Shown piece by piece: positions 1 to 12,560 of a stretch of DNA of 64,000 nucleotides. The notes under the pieces were generated by a model that saw nothing but the letters and a program-made list of their open reading frames with translations, was not told the DNA's origin and did not search any database. Numbering within the stretch: position 1 is the stretch's first letter; every line of letters starts with the position of its first letter. This DNA comes from Epiperipatus broadwayi (Eukaryota; Onychophora; Udeonychophora; Euonychophora; Peripatidae): assembly GCA_028023455.1 (NCBI GenBank), contig JAQFVV010006311.1, positions 122,001 through 186,000 of the forward strand, in the 5' to 3' direction. Both the position numbers and the translations under genes were made by a program.

Positions 1-587
1 ATATGCAATGATTAGTGTTAATGGCACATCTACATGAATAACATTTATGAAATTAAAAGTGAGAGAGAAGATATGACATATAAAATAAAAATGTTGTTTC
101 AAATTTTTAAAAAAAAATATCCAAGAGATAAATATTTTACCAGGACCATGATTTATCACTAATAGATACTTTAAAAAAATGGCAGTCCAAAATAAAATAA
201 TAGATGTATATTTCTATGGCTTTGAATTTTGGAATAAAAAGGAGTGAATAGATATTGAAAAATACTATGTGCATATTAATAACAAATCAATTCTTTGTCA
301 TACATAATGTATGCTAAAATAATGGCAGCTTTCTATAGGATAAACAATTAATGATTATCACATGATAAATTTAAATTCCAATCCCCAAACCAGTTTCTAA
401 ATTTTGAATTTATCATAGGCTTGGAACTCAAAACTGAAAGTAATAAAATATGTTATTATAAACATTTCAAATCAAAAGATATAGATATCTATGGCTAATA
501 AAAAAACTGAAGCATTAAAATATGTTACTTAACTTTGTTCAAACAGGTTGGGCACAGATTCAAACCTTAATTGTTTTAATTTTTCAG
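1..587. other. AT-rich non-coding sequence
   Basis: I see no exon, RNA gene or recognisable element here. It is ordinary AT-rich sequence with short A and T runs, presumably intron or 3' flank of the minus-strand gene whose terminal exon lies at 4381-4479. Confidence 0.5.
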
Positions 588-725
588 ACTTTTGACTTGA
601 ATAGTAAAATTTATGTAACAATGATAACTGCATTATTTTCAGCTTTGAATTTCAAGCTTCATTGATAAAAATCAAAACCAAAAACTAGTCTATGAATGAG
701 GATTTAAATTCACTATCATGAGGTA
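588..725 (+). repeat. Dispersed repeat family R1, copy a
   Basis: This stretch aligns with 48470-48616: both run from a TTGAATAGTAAAAT block through TTTTGAATT, a TGATAAA core, ACCAAAAA(A)C and GTCT, to ATTTAAAT and ATTATC/CTATC. The TGATAA - short hairpin - AAAAC - GTC arrangement resembles a decayed hammerhead ribozyme core, but here C3 has become T and the conserved G positions are A. It is probably the tail of a SINE-like retroposon. No tRNA-like head is visible in this copy. Confidence 0.5.
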
Positions 726-1639
726 ATCACTGATTATTCAACTTTACTGCAAATGATACTAGAATAGAGAGCAACTTCCATATTCCATGGATTGGAGAGT
801 TCACAATATTAAAATAGGAATTAATATTATTCATGAATTATGACATCCACAAAGACTTAAAATCAATTGATTTAAATACTATCCAATCTTTGCAGCTGAA
901 TTTTAAAATGCTGGCCAATTTTCTTCAATTTTACATATACAGAATTGTAAACAAATTTATAAATGTAAATAGTTTTATTCAGTAAAAATACGTACATATA
1001 TACCTAAACATTATAAATAAATAAAGATATCAGAAAATTATGAATGTTATTTCATCCATTCTCCTCAGTGTTTTCTTTTTTTTAAAAAAAATATTGTTTA
1101 TAAGTTCTCTTTTTTTTCTTATTTTTCAAATAGTCCAATATATTTATATTTTGTGAATAACAAAGTTTTAATAACAGTCTGATAATTTCTTTTTACAAAT
1201 TCATAATTTGGGAACTTTAAAATTTCTACTCTATGATGTTCAAAATGCTAAAAAGTGTATCTTTTCATTTTGCTAAAATAAAAAGATTGTTATTAGTTTT
1301 TCTTATGTTTAGTGGAAGCCCAAATTTTTGTTATGTGACTAAGCTAAGGAGACAAAAATATTTCATGACAGCTTTTAAACAAAGATAAAAAATTTAAACT
1401 TTGGAAATTCCTAAATACATATAACTATTGAATCTATTTTTCATTTTAAAAAATTTAGTACATTTAAAAAAAAAAAAAAAAACAGAAAATTTTACATATC
1501 TGACTATTGTAAAAAAGCACTATTTAATTTCATAATACAGTAATTGGTTTTCTTGAATATAATATAACCAAACATTGGCATTTTTTAATTCAGTATAAAT
1601 TTTAGATTTATAAAAAAAGGATGAACAGCTGCAACTGCT

Positions 1640-1770
1640 TCTTTTTCCTTCTTCCTCCTCCTCCTCTTCAATCTTCTTATTATTCTTCCTTCTTCTTCTT
1701 CCTCATCATCATCTCATCATTATTATTATTATATCATTATTATTCTCCTTCTCTTCTCATCATCATTCTT
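1640..1770. repeat. CTT/CCT/CAT/ATT compound microsatellite
   Basis: This is pyrimidine-rich trinucleotide sequence (CTT, CCT, CAT, ATT units) with interruptions. It is simple-sequence expansion and not coding. Confidence 0.8.
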
Positions 1771-3073
1771 CTTCTATACCAAATTGTGTGGAATAGTTAC
1801 AATTTAATAGAGTTTTTAAAGTTTAAATACTGTGATGAATAAAGCAAATTTCCATAGGAATAATCTAGGCATTAAAATATTGAGTAGTACTTATTATTGC
1901 ATATGTATATAATTTTTTTCTAAACAATTTTTATAATATACATTGATATTATTAAGCTTCATCAAGTTAACATTAATTCATGTCAATCATATTCTATCTA
2001 TTCATACATTTTTCAACATGACTTATAGAAATAGTTTACAAAAGAATTAGTTAACGATCCTCCCACCCACCTAAATATTAATACAAAGTGTCTTCCTTAA
2101 ATAATTAACTTACAGCTGCTATTTAATTAGGATAAATAAAATTCATTTATTATTCTGAAAAGCCCAATTAAAAAAATATAATAAACTTTTAATTTATTGT
2201 ATATACAAATACTACTTTTTGATATCCATCATCTTCTTTCATTAGACTTGAAAACAGAACCATAGAATTAGATGTGGAAATATGTATATATATCGTTTTT
2301 CAAATTGTCATATTTTTTTTTTGCTAACTATAGTGGATAAATCATGTCTTCATACAATATTTTCCAATCTGTTTTTTTTTTAAACTTTGAATTGACATTT
2401 TTCATTTTTATTATACAGTTAACAATTGTATATTATCTATCTTTTTTAATTTCTTATAATTCAAAGATACAAAAATTGTATCTTGTATTTTTTTTTACTT
2501 TAATGAAGATTTAATTTCTCTAACTTTTATCATTTTGCTAGAGGTTTAACCAAAAGAGCAATTTTTATTTCATTTTATTTTTTTTACTACGATTTAAATT
2601 TTTTCTTAACAATAAAAATCAATTTTTTTTTATATAATAAATTAATTAAAAAATATATTTACTTAAAAAAAACCCCTAATGATTCTAAATAATTAATAAT
2701 AACTTTGATTTTTTAAAAAAATATGTAATTATTGTAATAGTTTATATATATCATACTTTAAATATATACCCTATACATATTTTATGAATAGTAAGCATTG
2801 ACTGTTTTGAATTATAATGCATAAATTGTGTTTTAATAAAAGCTAATGGTTGTTATATTTCAGCTGTTCTGCATTTCAGTGAATAATCATTAAAATTGCT
2901 TTTTATTTGTAATTTTTATAGACTTAAGATCCTTTGAAAAATAATGGATCAAGAGTTTACTGTATTTACAATAATGATTAAATAATTAAATAGTATTTTT
3001 CTTCCTCCCTTTTTTTATTCAAACACATGTTTACCCCTATTAGCAATGGATCTTTATGCTAAGCAAGGATTTG

Positions 3074-3119
3074 CCTTAGTAATCATCAATTTGTATCCTT
3101 AGTAATCATCAATTTGTAT
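3074..3119. repeat. Perfect 23-bp tandem duplication
   Basis: A 23-bp unit beginning CCTTAGTAATC is present twice back to back with no mismatch, implying a recent replication-slippage or repair duplication. Confidence 0.9.
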
Positions 3120-4345
3120 CCATTATTTTGATTTACAATTGATTGTTTACTATTATAATCATTTTTTAAAAAATTGAACTTTTTTTTTTAAAAAAAAAAA
3201 AAACAGCAAATGGCATTTTTTCAAACTGTCTGCCATTTTGTAAGATTGACATGTCATATGATATTGACATCATCAAATTCACCAGCATAAAAAAATAAAA
3301 TAGTAACATTCATTCTAAAAATATACAGTATAGTGTTTATCATTATACTGCATACAATATTGTTTTAATTATGGAATTAAAATGTAGCTAATGTACTTTA
3401 TGATTCAAAATCTTGCAAGACAAACACTACTTTCATTTATTTTATATCCAAAGTAAAGAAGATGTTCATCATTAATGACTATAAAAACAAACAAAAAAAT
3501 GCCAGTTTGATTCAGTGTAGTAAGTAATCAAAAATATACTGAGGCATATACAACAACAAAGTGTATTAATATTAAATTTGAAATGTGAATATTAGCTATA
3601 ATCAATTTTTATTGATTAAAATTCTTATGTTATTTTGCCTGCAGAAAAAATATGATCATCATAATTGTAAAATATTTTGAAAAAGAAAAAAAAACAAAAC
3701 CTGATTTTGTGCATTACACAGCTAATAATCAATTTTATATGATCAAAAGTTACTAAATATAAGTTTAAAATAATTATTTATTCAATTTTAAATCAATAAT
3801 CTCATAATTTCTGACTGACATTTTCAAGATAATGTTTTTATTGTAAATGTATAAAATATTAGTAAAAAAAAATTAATCATTTACATTATTAAAACCACAG
3901 CAGCAAGTGTACAACATAGTTCTTTATTTAATTTAGACTATATGTACATAAAATATAATAAAACTGTTTGCTGCTTTAAATATAAAAAAAGCACTGGAAA
4001 AAAAAATTCAAAGTTTTATTGGTTAGATATTACAAAAATAAAAAAAAACTTTGATAATAGAACATAAAATGCACCAAAAATAAATTACGATAATTTTTTT
4101 CTTCATTTTACAATGTGCATTGTGCTTCTTTATTATTATTTTTTTTTTAATACTTTATTTTAATTTAATGAATTGTAATATAGCAAATATTCTCTAGCTA
4201 CATAAAAAGAAAAATGGTGGGCTGTTGGGAAAAAAATTACATTGTTTTTATACAGAATATTTATTCATAAGTTAATATTTTTTTCTAATAATAATACGCC
4301 TAATAAATTGTATATTCGTTAATTAACACTTTTTTCAATTTAAAT

Positions 4346-4351
4346 TTTATT
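4346..4351 (-). promoter_or_regulatory. Poly(A) signal AATAAA
   Basis: On the minus strand an AATAAA hexamer lies about 30 bases downstream of the stop codon of the terminal exon. It is a plausible cleavage/polyadenylation signal, although such hexamers are frequent by chance in sequence this AT-rich. Confidence 0.35.
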
Positions 4352-4380
4352 TTTAAATCATGTTTTTATACATTTTGAAT

Positions 4381-4479
4381 TTAAGGTAATGAATTAATTT
4401 TTTCCTCATGGGACACCCCTGGTTCACTATCCAGAGTAAAGATCTGTTCAGTTTCAATTGGAGTTGGTGGGGGCACTTG
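4381..4479 (-). CDS. Candidate terminal coding exon of the POMGNT1-like gene
   Basis: On the minus strand a pyrimidine-containing acceptor (TTTCTATAG) is followed by 32 codons and a TAA stop. The peptide starts QVPPPTPIETEQIFTLD and ends EEKINSLP. The exon is clearly richer in G+C than its surroundings, is open in only one useful frame, and starts in phase 0, which fits the phase-0 end of the stem exon at 20151. Human POMGNT1 ends in a Pro-rich, Glu-rich tail after a conserved FLEPPP, so QVPPP could be the invertebrate counterpart. That identification is inference, because the catalytic exons that should precede it are missing. It could instead be an alternative last exon, or belong to another gene. 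Confidence 0.5.
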   Translation of the reverse strand, partial: QVPPPTPIETEQIFTLDSEPGVSHEEKINSLP

Positions 4480-5910
4480 CTATAGAAACAAAAATAGAAA
4501 TTTGGTCATTTTGACTAAAAATAAAGGGTTTGGTTTAAAAACAAAACTTCTGTTAAAAATACAAACAATATTTTAGCTAATTATAGTATTAAATATGGCA
4601 GGTAATTTTACTATCATTCTCATAATGTCTTTTAGTCATTTCAAGCATTGTAGGGATGGAGGGGGGCAGTGAACATGTTCACTGTGAAAAACCTGTATTT
4701 AATGGGTTTCAAAACTGTGAAAAATTGCAAAGAAACTATCTATAAGTTTTACAATTATTCAACCATGGCCTTGCAAATTTGTAATGAATGAAGACTTGTT
4801 CAATGAGAACGTTATCCCTTTCGTATAGTATCTTTTTTGTCAACTTCTAGCAGCTGTTTAGCTTAAATTTCTAACTTTTTATTTTAACAAATAAACCGTT
4901 ATTTTGCATTATATTTTTATAACTTTAAAATTATTTCTTAAAAATGTAATTTAAAAAATAAAAAACACTTTTAAAAATATTTCAACATTACTAATATATA
5001 AAAAAAGTAATAAACTGAAATCATAATTAGAACAATAGCTCATATTATTTTGAAATTGCTGATAAAATGTATTTAGAATGAAATAAAATATATATTTGAT
5101 TTCAATTTTTAACACTAAAACAAATTTTTGTAAAGAATGCATAAAACAACAGAATTATGTTTTTAAAATTTTAAATTCCACTTACAATTATTAAAAAACT
5201 AACAAAAAATAACAACTATAATGGTTATAGAGATGAGCTCGCTTTAGCCAATCACAACTTCCTATTTTACAGCATTACATTTCTCTTGATTTGTATTCTT
5301 CTAAAAACAAATATTTTTAAATAAAATTTGAAACTAAATTTCATATTCTTCTCAAAAAATAAATATTTCCCAAATATTTAGCAAAATGATCATAATTATA
5401 TAAATAAATTATTGACAATATATGATTTTCATTATCAAGATTTGAATAAAAGATAAGCCCATGCAAATGCAGTGACTACTTTGTATACAAAGAAATTGCT
5501 AATAGCCAGCATTTTTGTATTAGGTTCTCTATATATAATATTAACATTTTAATTTCAACCATCAATGAAAGCAAAAGTGGCAAATGAATGTAAATGAATA
5601 GCTGCAAAAGTGAATTTAACCTGAGCAATTAAAGAATCACTATATAATAGTCATTTTTAATATAAAAAAATACACATATAATACTTCATTTTTACAAGTG
5701 GGGGGGGGGGGGAACTTGCTACAAATATTTATGCATAAATCATATAAGAAAAGCAAAAAAAAATATTTTAGCATGCTCACTAGTATTTAAAAATTTAAGC
5801 AATACATATTAAATCAGAGCAAATGATCAAAGATAAACTACAGTATAAGGAAATTATGTATTTTGCAAACAAACAAAAAAAACCTAATAAACATTTCATT
5901 TTTGAAATTC
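4480..5910. other. Intron, AT-rich, with a poly-G tract
   Basis: No convincing exon is present. Positions 4640-4860 are slightly more complex (an AACATGTTC palindrome and several in-frame stops on both strands) and may be an old unclassified repeat. A run of 13 G lies at 5700-5712, which is striking in this background. Confidence 0.45.
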
Positions 5911-6050
5911 AAAACTTAATCAAATAGTCTTGCATTGGTGGTCGAGATGTCAGCGTGACTGCCTTCCGCTTGCAGGCAGTTGCCTGGGTTGCGGTTCATG
6001 TCCCGGCCGATGCTATGACACTTAAAAAAAAAAACTTAATCAAATAATCT
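5911..6050 (+). mobile_element. Short tRNA-like retroposon (SINE) with target duplication
   Basis: The body (5931-6030) is only about 100 bp. A tRNA-like A box (TGGTCGAGATG) and B box (GGTTCATGTCC, one mismatch to consensus) are correctly ordered, with a pairable arm around the anticodon position (ACTGCC...GGCAGT). It ends in an A-rich tail and is flanked by a 20-bp direct repeat, 5911-5930 and 6031-6050, with one mismatch: the hallmark of LINE-mediated insertion. A second diverged copy sits inverted at about 7010-7105. The tRNA relative is uncertain; the TGGTCGAG D-arm resembles class II tRNAs (Leu/Ser). Confidence 0.85.
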
Positions 6051-6663
6051 ATAAATAGAACTTTTCTGATATTAAAAAAGTATCTTTTTTTATAAGTATA
6101 TTTAAAAAAAAAATACAAACAGAAGTTAAAAATAATATCAATTCAGAAATATATTTCCTATGCTATTCTAAAAGACACTATCCTATTGAACATAATTAGT
6201 GTTTCAATATATATATTATTATACTCACTTATAATCTTTCATACTATAAAAATACTAGACAGGGTTAATTTCAGAAATATGTTTTACAGCAGGGGTCATC
6301 AACTTAATTTCTTTAGATGCGATTTTAATGGGTAGCAAATTTTTAAAATATATGGTAATAGGATATTTTAAAATACATAGGATCATATGTGACAAAATGT
6401 GTTGTCAAATATTAATTATGAACACATTTATTGAAAATTGTATTATCAATTATAAATTATAATTTTTTTAAAACGTAAATATACCTGGGTCTTGCGTTTT
6501 ATGCAAATTTTTTTAATGCGATTTTGAAGTTATGCGATTCATATTTCTAATTAATAACTTTTTATACGGTTTTCTTTTATGCGATAAAGAAGTTCGTATT
6601 TCACTTAAAATCGAGATTTCTCCGTTTTATATACACACATTATATTTTACATACTTTAAATGC

Positions 6664-6975
6664 CTGTTGGAAAAAGGTTTGGCAATAAATTTAGATACTG
6701 CAGAAGATTTAGAAAAAAATAATGAAACAAAATTGCAAACTGTTTGTTTCACAGCAAAAATGATTCAAGAAAGTTTTCAACTTTCTAATCAATTGAACAA
6801 CCATTTTCTTGTTAAAAACACAAATTATAAATGAGTTCTTAAATTCCAATGAGAATTAAATAGTTGTATGTCTGGATATCATGAGCTTCATAAACAATTA
6901 ATAAAATCATCATCTCAAAGCTTAATCATCGATTACATTGTCGACAGAAAACCATTAACTTTTAGACTGAAAATT
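6664..6975 (+). pseudogene. Tigger transposase C-terminal remnant
   Basis: The translation shows FTAKMIQESFQ, then after two stops MSGYHELHKQ and SSSQSLIIDYIVDRK. This matches, in order, the C-terminal region of Tigger/TIGD transposases (an FT.K...AF...N.L helix, then a Y...Y..KK...Q..(L/M)D.F tail). The N-terminal CENP-B-type helix-turn-helix and the DDE domain are absent. Two in-frame stops make it dead. The fragment begins directly after 5' leader sequence shared with the other Tigger copy, which places the deletion junction at about 6670. Confidence 0.65.
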
Positions 6976-7004
6976 TTTTTATTGGCTGAGTAAATTAAAA
7001 GTTT

Positions 7005-7105
7005 ATTTTTTCTCATGTGTCATAGAATCAGCCAGGAAGCGAACCTGCTAACCCGGACAACTGTTTGTAAAGCAGCTGTCACTGACATCTCGACCACCAA
7101 TGCTT
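7005..7105 (-). mobile_element. tRNA-like retroposon, inverted copy inside Tigger-1
   Basis: The reverse complement shows the same A box (GGTGGTCGAGATG) as the 5.9-kb copy, a pairable anticodon arm (ACAGCTG...CAGTTGT), a T-arm with CAGG/CCTG stem and B box GGTTCGCTTCC, then CTATGACAC and an A-rich tail. Short related sequences (AAACTTGTTAA and AAACTTTTAAT) flank it and may be a decayed target duplication. It post-dates the Tigger insertion. Confidence 0.75.
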
Positions 7106-8473
7106 AACAAGTTTTAAGCTTTTGATTGGTTCAATTACAGAATCAGCAGTAAAAATATATTCGTCTTTTAATATTAGATTCATTTGTAAAAAACAAATTA
7201 ATAATTTGTCAGATTATGAAGGTGAACGAAAGTTTTTTCAAAAATAAATGTTGTTGATTTCTTTCTCAATTTACGTTCGTGTAAAAGTAAAGAATTTTTA
7301 CTAAAATCTTAACTATTTTTCTAAAATAATTATATTTTCAGCAGATTTTATCAAAATAATTTATAATATGTAAAAAAAAAAATACGGAAAAAATACTCTA
7401 AAATATACATTTTCATTTTGAATATCAAGTGCTCCCTTTGGTTCAAAATGAGCAGCAACAAATCAGTGCATTACGGTACGTTTTAAGCTTTAAAAAGACT
7501 GTAAATTTGCTATGATAATAATGATTTTAGAGCAACTTGAAACCATGAACGAAAATTTTCAGTTGATGCACTTATTAAACACAGCACAAGACTGAAGTCG
7601 GCGCTAATTGTATTTCCTCTTGTGACTAATCTGATTTCTTATCAGTTCTCAAATGTATTCACATGTTGTCAAATAGCGATAATGATTAAAATATGTTTGT
7701 AAAAATGTAAAATAAATTACACATAAAAACATATTGTTTTGAATAAAATTAAATAATTAATAAAAAAAGTTTGTCTTGTAGCAATTTTTTTCAAATATTG
7801 AAATTTTTTATTGGTCATATACTATTTTGTTATTTTTCTTCATGCGAATTTAAAAGTAATTTTACGTTGTTGCTTTGCTTTTATGCAATTTTTGAAAATT
7901 ATGGAACATATCCCACATTGTCTATTTTTGTGCAATTTCTTTTATGCATGTTTTTTGCGGAACCTATCTACCGCATAAAAGGATACTCAGATGTACATAG
8001 TTTAAATATAAACAAGTTACCAAAAATTCTAATGTTATTAATCTTTTTTTATTATTATTAATCACAGCCATTAATTGATTAATGCGAGCCTTGTCCCTGT
8101 ATGTCAGTGTTTCCCAAAGTGGGGAGTACATGCAGCATTGAACTTTGACTGCATCTGGTACAAGCAGTTTACTGTTTTTTATTTCAAGCATATAAAAATA
8201 ATAAAAAACTTTTTTACTTATTAGTATTGTGTATGTGTAGTTTTGAATGCGTAGCCATGCCGTCGACAAGCACTTTGACTCTGCATATTCCTCCAGTTTA
8301 ATGTGTTACATACAATACTCATTCACATACACATTGAACTGTTACAGTGCATGCATGTGTATTTTTAGCTTTTGTGCAATTTTGCTACTGGAAAGGTTGT
8401 TATGTTTTTTAGTAAGTCCCATTGATTTTGATTATTTTTACAAAATATAATTTTTATCGCTAACATTTAAGAT

Positions 8474-11400
8474 CATGAATTACTGGTCAAAATTTGAAAC
8501 TTCTAAACCAAATAATAGTAACAATCAACAAAGGAGAAAATAATGAAATTAACGACTGCAAACCACTTACAATTTTGAAAAAACCTATTAAGAAAAAAGT
8601 GAGGAAAACTCATAAGTACAATAAAGAATATCTTAAATTTTGATTCTCATGGACTGTAGATGAAAAAGAACCTATTCTGCTTTGCGTCATTTGTTTCGAA
8701 AATCTAACAAATGAAAGCATGAAATCATTCAACTTGGAGCGTCTTTTTGAGACACACCACAATCAGTACAAAGATAAACCCATCGATTTTTTTTTTAAAA
8801 CAAACTTAAGGATTTAAATCTATCTCAAAAAGTAATGCAGGATTTGATAGGAAGTGACAATCAAAAAATCCTAATAACTTCATATCGAGTGTCACTTTTA
8901 AAAGTGAGATGTAGTGCAACGGAGATGATTGGCGAAACTTTAATCAAACCTGCAGCTAAGATAATGGCAGAAACAATGATAGGAAATAGAGCTAAACAAA
9001 TTTTTGACCACGTTCTCCTCTCAAATAATTCAGTTCATCGACAAATCACTGACATGTCTAATAATGTAAAACAGATGTTATTGTCTGATATTTCTCAAAG
9101 TCATTATTATGCATTACAAGTTGATGATTCCACTGATATTGGAAATTGATCTTATGGCATTTCTTAGATATGAAAAGGATCAAGAAATTCATGATGTCTT
9201 TTTATTTTGCCAACCTTTATTAGGTCATACAACATGATAAGATACTTTTTATGTTATTAATAAATTTATGAAAGAGAAAAATTGATTGGAATAGATGTGT
9301 CGGAATAAGCACAGATGGAGCAAAAAGTATGGTCGAAAGTAATAAAGGACTTGTTGCAAGAATTCAGAATGTTGCCTCAAAGGTCATATCCACACACTGT
9401 TACATACACAGAGAGGCTTTGGTAACATGTACGATGTCCGCTGATCTACAGAAAATGCTGGATGAAAGCGTGAAAATTATTAACTACATTAAAGACCGTC
9501 CTCTGAATGCACAACTTTTTTTGAAAATGTGTGAAGAAATAGGAAGTGGTTATATTCAGCTTCTTTTTCATACCGATGTTTGTTGGCTATCTCGAAGTAA
9601 AATTTTAAACCAATTATTTGAACTTAGACATGAAGTTCAGATTACTCTTAATGATAGACTTGAGCTGAGAAACTGTTTATATGACTGGCAATGGCTTTGT
9701 AAATTAGCATACTTAGCAGATATATTCTCTGTTTTAAATTGTCTCAACTTATCATTGCAAAGAAAAGAAATTTCATTGTTTCACGTTCAAGATAAAATGA
9801 ATGCTATCATGGCAAAACTAAATTTATGGCAAAAGAGAGTTGGCAATGGAGAAGTGTAACAAATTCGAATATTAAAATAGATGCAAATAATATGAAATGT
9901 ATAACACAGTACTTAGAGAGTTTACAAGTAAGCTTGAAAAACTATTTTCCTGATTTAAATAAAAATATTGCATGGATAAGATTTTCATTTAACATTAATA
10001 CAGCATTCGTACCAGACGGTTTATCGCATGCAGAAGAACAATAATTGTTGGAATTAGCTTCAGACGAATTCTTGAAAAATAAACACAAGGAGTGTACTTT
10101 AACATCATTCTTGTAACAAATGCAACATGCGTATCCAGGTTTAACGCAAAAAGTCTTGAGATACATTTTACCTTTTCCAACTTCATATCTATGTGAGCTT
10201 GCTTTTTCAGCATTTGTAGTGTAACGATCCGGAGAATAGCCTAACGTAGTCTGCACTACAGGGCGCCATCTAGGCATTTGAACCTAGAAAAATTTATAAA
10301 GTAGGCAGATACGTAAGTCAAAAAAAAATAATTTTTTTTCCTTTTTTTTATATTTTGTTTCCGGTCGTTAGCCCATGTCACTAGCTCAGTGGAATAGCAG
10401 AGATTTAATACTATAATACCTTATCTAATTATAATTTCAATATTAAAAAATAAACTAAGCCACTGCCAGTAATTAGCATACAAACATTTATTTATGCATA
10501 TATATATATAAGATTGAAAATTGTTTTAGTATCAGTTTACATTTTAACATTTAACATTATTTTTAACTTTAGATTTTAAATTACATTTTAATTTCTATTA
10601 TATTATAAGTTTACATTTTAATTAAGTTCGCACAGATGGGATTATAAAAGCTTGTTTTAATATGTTGCGTATAGATCGGTTACATAGATTACAACGGTCA
10701 AAAACATTTCAAAATCAACATAAACGATCAAAATATAAAATCATTGATACCGACAATTGCAGAGGGAAATTTATAAGTAACCCAATAGTATTCACCATAA
10801 GATACTTGCATTGTCATCAATAACTTAAAAGACATCCGAATAAATACATTATAGATACTCACCGTAAGATACCATTATTTATCAAATGTCTATATATTTT
10901 GATCAAATATGAAAACCCAAAACATACTTAACCGATAACCAATCCATTCAGGCGTCTATAAACAACTTAAATTTAATGCAATTTTATTTAGTGTCGAGTA
11001 TGAATAGACTACATAGATTTGCATTTGAAAATAAAACATTCTATCCCTATTTAACGTTAGGCTAAAGGTTCGCAGCCAAAACTGGCATCAATTTATCTGA
11101 TATATCGATGCATTCAATGTAATACGAAATACGGCAGCACCAAAAAGTTAAGAGAAGAAATTGCCTCTCGTCAAATAGGAATATGACATCTATCTGACAA
11201 GAAGAGCAATAAAAAAAAAACTCCATAGAAAGGAACTGCGTTCTCCATCTTATAATTCCTTCCATAGGCAAACGGGTGAGTGTGACGTATGAAACGATTC
11301 TGCCCATAGCGAATCTGATATTACATCTACTAATCACACCAATATATCCCATCCATTGACCCAATTCAACTACGACACAAATAACCTGAGATTACCCTCC

Positions 11401-12560
11401 CCTAATATAACTTTACAAATCTATACAGCCATTCACGCCCAACTTAAGTTTAACATTTATATAATTTACTTAAGGGAAAACAGAAATCATAACTTAAAGA
11501 ACAAAAAATAAATAAATGGAAATGATTTAAAAAAAAAAAAAATATCAAATAACATTATTAATATTAATATTAAAATTGGTCAGATAGGATTCTATTGCAA
11601 TTATTTTAAATACTAGGAAAGTTTAAAATTTAAAGTTCTTAGTGTTTTCAAATTAATATTGTTCATTATATTTTATAAAGTTCTTATGGTTTTAACACGT
11701 CCGTAGTTTTATCCGTTGCTTGCTATGAACGTGAATTCCCACGCCGTCCTAAAGAGATTTGTTGAGTTAGCCGTTGTTTTTTATTTATCCGGAGGTTTTT
11801 TAGTTTAGTTGGTCCTCAATGTAGAAAACGATAGTTCATTTCTCTTTCTTTCTTAGCAGAACTGAAGGGATTGAAGAGTGCGTCTTTTTCAATCTCTTCT
11901 CTTTCAACTCCGCACCAACGCATATAGTCACATCGTAAATAATAATCAATAACTAATTAATAATTTTCAAACTTGTCCTTTTATACATAACTTTAGGATC
12001 CAATGGACGTTACGTCATCGTTGATGATGATCCTTCCGTTGAGATCCGATTTCCCTGATGGATTTCTTTCATTGGCCATTCTGTTCCTATTGTTTTCCTA
12101 TCTGACCGTTGCTTATACATTTTAGATGCCCAAGGCTAGTTTACTAATTAAAATAATCATTTCCATTTTACAAAAGATTAATTAATCTGTTTTCAAACTT
12201 AAACATATATTTTTATCTCTAAATCTTTTCTGAAAATTTAGTTTTAAAATACTTTTTCTTTAATAAAGTTTTATTTTAATAATTATTTATCTGTGCGATT
12301 TTATATATATGCAAGTTTAAGATGATTTTTTTTATTTTAATTCTTAAAAAAGAAATTTTTATTGGCGAACTTTTTTTTTATATGTTTACTAATAAAAAAT
12401 AATGTAACGTACGTATGTGCCCATTACAGTAGACATTAAATCGAAAAAAAGAAACAGGCTTTTGAATGTAGAACCCCATCTTAGATTAAAATTAATAACC
12501 AGGGAACCAAATTATGATAATCTGCCTTCTCAACATAAACAATTTCATTCTTCTCATTGA
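8474..12560 (+). pseudogene. hAT-1 transposase (ZBED5-like), broken
   Basis: The first in-frame ATG is at about 8474 (MNYWSKFE). A BED-type finger follows at 8640-8760 (W..DEKEPILLCVIC...LERLFETHH), then after a frameshift at a T run near 8790 the conserved blocks SYRVSLLK, IGETLIKPAAKIM, LSNNSVHRQI and ALQVDDSTDIG (8850-9147). After another break come STDGAKSMV, THCYIHREAL, WLSRSKIL, KLAYLADIF and NLSLQ (9310-9860). The C-terminal dimerisation block LPFPTSYLCELAFSAFV ends at 10219; the reading frame resumes after the LTR with DIKSKKRNRLLNVEPHLRL and stops at 12558-12560. Motif order matches ZBED5/hAT-Buster transposases. There are at least four frameshifts or stops besides the LTR. Confidence 0.85.
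10220..12428. mobile_element. Solo-LTR-like insertion inside hAT-1
   Basis: The 2209-bp insert begins TGTAACG and ends CATTACA (5'-TG...CA-3' with TGTAA/TTACA short inverted ends) and is flanked by the 4-bp duplication GTAG (10216-10219, 12429-12432). Excising it with one GTAG restores the hAT reading frame (AFV-DIKS). I see no gag, protease, polymerase or integrase reading frame on either strand, and AATAAA occurs near 12260, so a long solo LTR is the simplest reading. It is visibly less AT-rich than its surroundings. The superfamily cannot be told; 4-bp duplications are common for Gypsy-type elements. Confidence 0.7.

Larger units (their letters stand above)
741..4339. other. AT-rich non-coding sequence with simple repeats
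   Basis: No exon or transposon is recognisable. Contents are low complexity: A and T homopolymers throughout, a pyrimidine/CAT/ATT-rich block at about 1640-1770, and a T10-A14 palindrome at 3180-3203. The apparent 73-residue reading frame over 1621-1842 is a translation of the microsatellite and not a gene. Confidence 0.5.
6482..7993 (+). mobile_element. Tigger/pogo-like DNA transposon derivative (Tigger-1)
   Basis: The element is flanked by TA (6480-6481 and 7994-7995). Its ends are inverted repeats related to CACCTGGGTCTCG-TTTTATGC, followed by subterminal TTATGCGA(T) motifs typical of Tigger ends. It aligns over both ends with the copy at 38420-39758, which lies in the opposite orientation. 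It retains a 3' transposase fragment and lacks the N-terminal and catalytic parts, so it is an internal-deletion derivative. It carries a SINE insertion at about 7010-7105 and itself lies in the 3' non-coding part of the outer hAT. Confidence 0.8.

Noticed and set aside
1621-1842. 73-residue frame rich in Phe, Leu, Pro and Ser
   Set aside because: Translation of pyrimidine-rich simple sequence.
9942-10277. Minus-strand frames of 72 and 111 residues over the hAT-1 3' part
   Set aside because: Antisense shadows of the transposase C-terminal region.
11062-11364. 100-residue minus-strand frame inside the LTR-like insert
   Set aside because: No similarity to gag, protease, polymerase, integrase or envelope domains; probably chance in a less AT-rich segment.
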